Assembly (NCBI GenBank): GCA_016869015.1
Contig: VGFB01000326.1
Span: forward strand, 1-5,530
Source: Armatimonadota bacterium
Lineage (GTDB): Bacteria > Armatimonadota > Zipacnadia > Zipacnadales > VGFC01
DNA length: 5,530 nt
Direction of reading: 5' to 3'
Of the stretch, positions 4,745 through 5,530 are shown in pieces (positions within the stretch are counted from its first letter, which is position 1; every line of letters starts with the position of its first letter). The notes below the pieces were generated by a model that saw nothing but the letters and a program-made list of their open reading frames with translations, did not search any database and was not told the DNA's origin. Position numbers and translations under genes: made by a program.

Positions 4745-5530
4745 GTGCTGCCCATCATGCCTGCTCTGCTGAACGCCACTGTCGCCGTACCGGCTGCCGG
4801 CGACCCGCTGGTGCTCTTCGTCGCGATGGACGGCAATGACGCCTGGTCCGGACAACTCGAGGCCCCCGGCGACGGCGACGGCCCCTTCGCGACTCTCGCC
4901 CGCGCCGCTCGGGCTGTCGCCGAGGCTCGGGCCGCCGGGGACGGCCAAGACCGCGCGATACGTGTCTTCGTGCGCGGCGGCTGCTACGCTCTCGACGCGC
5001 CGTTGGTCCTCACGGCCGCGCATTCGGGCACTGCGGAGCATCCGACGACCTTCGCGGCATACCGCGACGAGCATCCGGAGATCAGCGGCGGGCGCGCGAT
5101 CACCGGCTGGGAACAAGGTGAACTGAACGGGCACGCGGTCTGGGCGGCCGCGCTGCCCGAGGTGCAGGCCGGGGGCTGGAACTTCCGCCAGCTCTGGGTC
5201 AACGGCGAGCGGCGCGAGCGGCCGCGCTTCCCGAAGGAGGGCTTCTACTGGTTCACCGGCTTCGGCGATCAGCCCGCCGACGCCCCATGGAATGAAGGCG
5301 GTCGGCAGATGAAGGTCGTGCCGGGGGCGGTCGACCCCGGGTGGCGCAATCTACCCGACGTTGAGATCGTCGCGTTCACGCGCTGGATCGACTGTCGCCT
5401 GCCCATCGAGCGCCTCGAGGGCGACCTGGTCACCTTCACCAAGCCCAGCGTCTTCAAGCTTGAGGACACCAAGCAGGGCGGCCCGGCGCGGTACTGGGTC
5501 GAGAACGTCGCCGAAGCCCTCGACAGGCCC
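4745..5530 (+). CDS. Secreted right-handed beta-helix protein, probable polysaccharide-active enzyme, C-terminus beyond window
   Basis: 262 codons are present and the frame is open at the window edge. From GTG 4745 the N-terminus is hydrophobic (L-P-I-M-P-A-L-L-N-A-T-V-A-V-P-A-A) and could be a signal peptide cut near residue 18. The next block is the usual opening of beta-helix lyases and glycosidases: D29-G-N-D-A-W-S-G36, then P47-F-A-T-L-A-R-A54 and a helix, then strands with I-R-V-F-V-R-G-G-C-Y, S-G-T-A-x-H-P and I113-S-G-G-R-A-I-T-G-W122. A following F147-R-Q-L-W-V-N-G154 segment recalls large beta-helix glycosidases such as GH141 or GH120, but catalytic residues lie downstream of what is visible, so I do not assign a family. 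An ATG at 4757 is the alternative start. It follows the pseudopilin by 178 bases on the same strand, with a hairpin between them, so co-transcription is uncertain. Confidence 0.82.
   Translation, partial: MLPIMPALLNATVAVPAAGDPLVLFVAMDGNDAWSGQLEAPGDGDGPFATLARAARAVAEARAAGDGQDRAIRVFVRGGCYALDAPLVLTAAHSGTAEHPTTFAAYRDEHPEISGGRAITGWEQGELNGHAVWAAALPEVQAGGWNFRQLWVNGERRERPRFPKEGFYWFTGFGDQPADAPWNEGGRQMKVVPGAVDPGWRNLPDVEIVAFTRWIDCRLPIERLEGDLVTFTKPSVFKLEDTKQGGPARYWVENVAEALDRP

Noticed and set aside
3403..4836. 477-codon open frame on the minus strand
   Set aside because: It lies antisense to the polyferredoxin end and the whole pseudopilin, is low-complexity and Arg/Gly-rich, has no recognisable motif, and is the usual by-product of high G/C at third positions.
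4867..4880. Tandem GACGGC repeats inside the beta-helix gene
   Set aside because: Only two copies are present and they encode a flexible Gly/Asp linker; this is not a meaningful repeat.
4313..5134. 273-codon minus-strand open frame
   Set aside because: It spans the 3' half of the pseudopilin, the gap and the start of the beta-helix gene in antisense, with no coherent domain.

Overview
The window is GC-rich bacterial DNA (strong G/C bias at third codon positions) carrying five protein genes, two of them cut by the window edges. The best taxonomic clue is the pseudopilin at 3871-4566. Its leader (FTLIELLVVIAIIAILAAILFPVFARAREKAR-type), its 'MYAQDYDE' block and its C-terminal H-X9-DG motif are typical of the greatly expanded pseudopilin families of Armatimonadota, Planctomycetota and relatives. 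I infer one of these groups, with Armatimonadota slightly favoured. No RNA genes, insertion sequences or CRISPR arrays are visible.

Layout. (1) 1-1607, minus strand: a secreted Asp-box beta-propeller protein, C-terminus outside the window, most like a GH74-type glycosidase. (2) 1608-1917: a divergent intergenic region with several inverted repeats and a candidate promoter. (3) 1918-3664, plus strand: a tight two-gene unit, a PadR-family repressor overlapping by 8 bases a multi-pass membrane 4Fe-4S polyferredoxin related to NapH/NosR/CcoG. (4) 3665-3870: a hairpin-rich gap. (5) 3871-4566: the H-X9-DG pseudopilin. (6) 4567-4744: a gap with a strong imperfect hairpin. (7) 4745-5530 onward: the start of a secreted right-handed beta-helix protein, probably a polysaccharide-active enzyme.

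Working together. The outer genes (beta-propeller, pseudopilin, beta-helix) fit an extracellular polysaccharide-degrading lifestyle. The PadR/polyferredoxin pair is a separate redox module, and its electron donor and acceptor are not encoded in the window. I see no clearly new defence or mobile system. The least explained items are the PadR/polyferredoxin module, with an unusual cysteine layout and a possibly leaderless promoter, and the inverted repeats around it.
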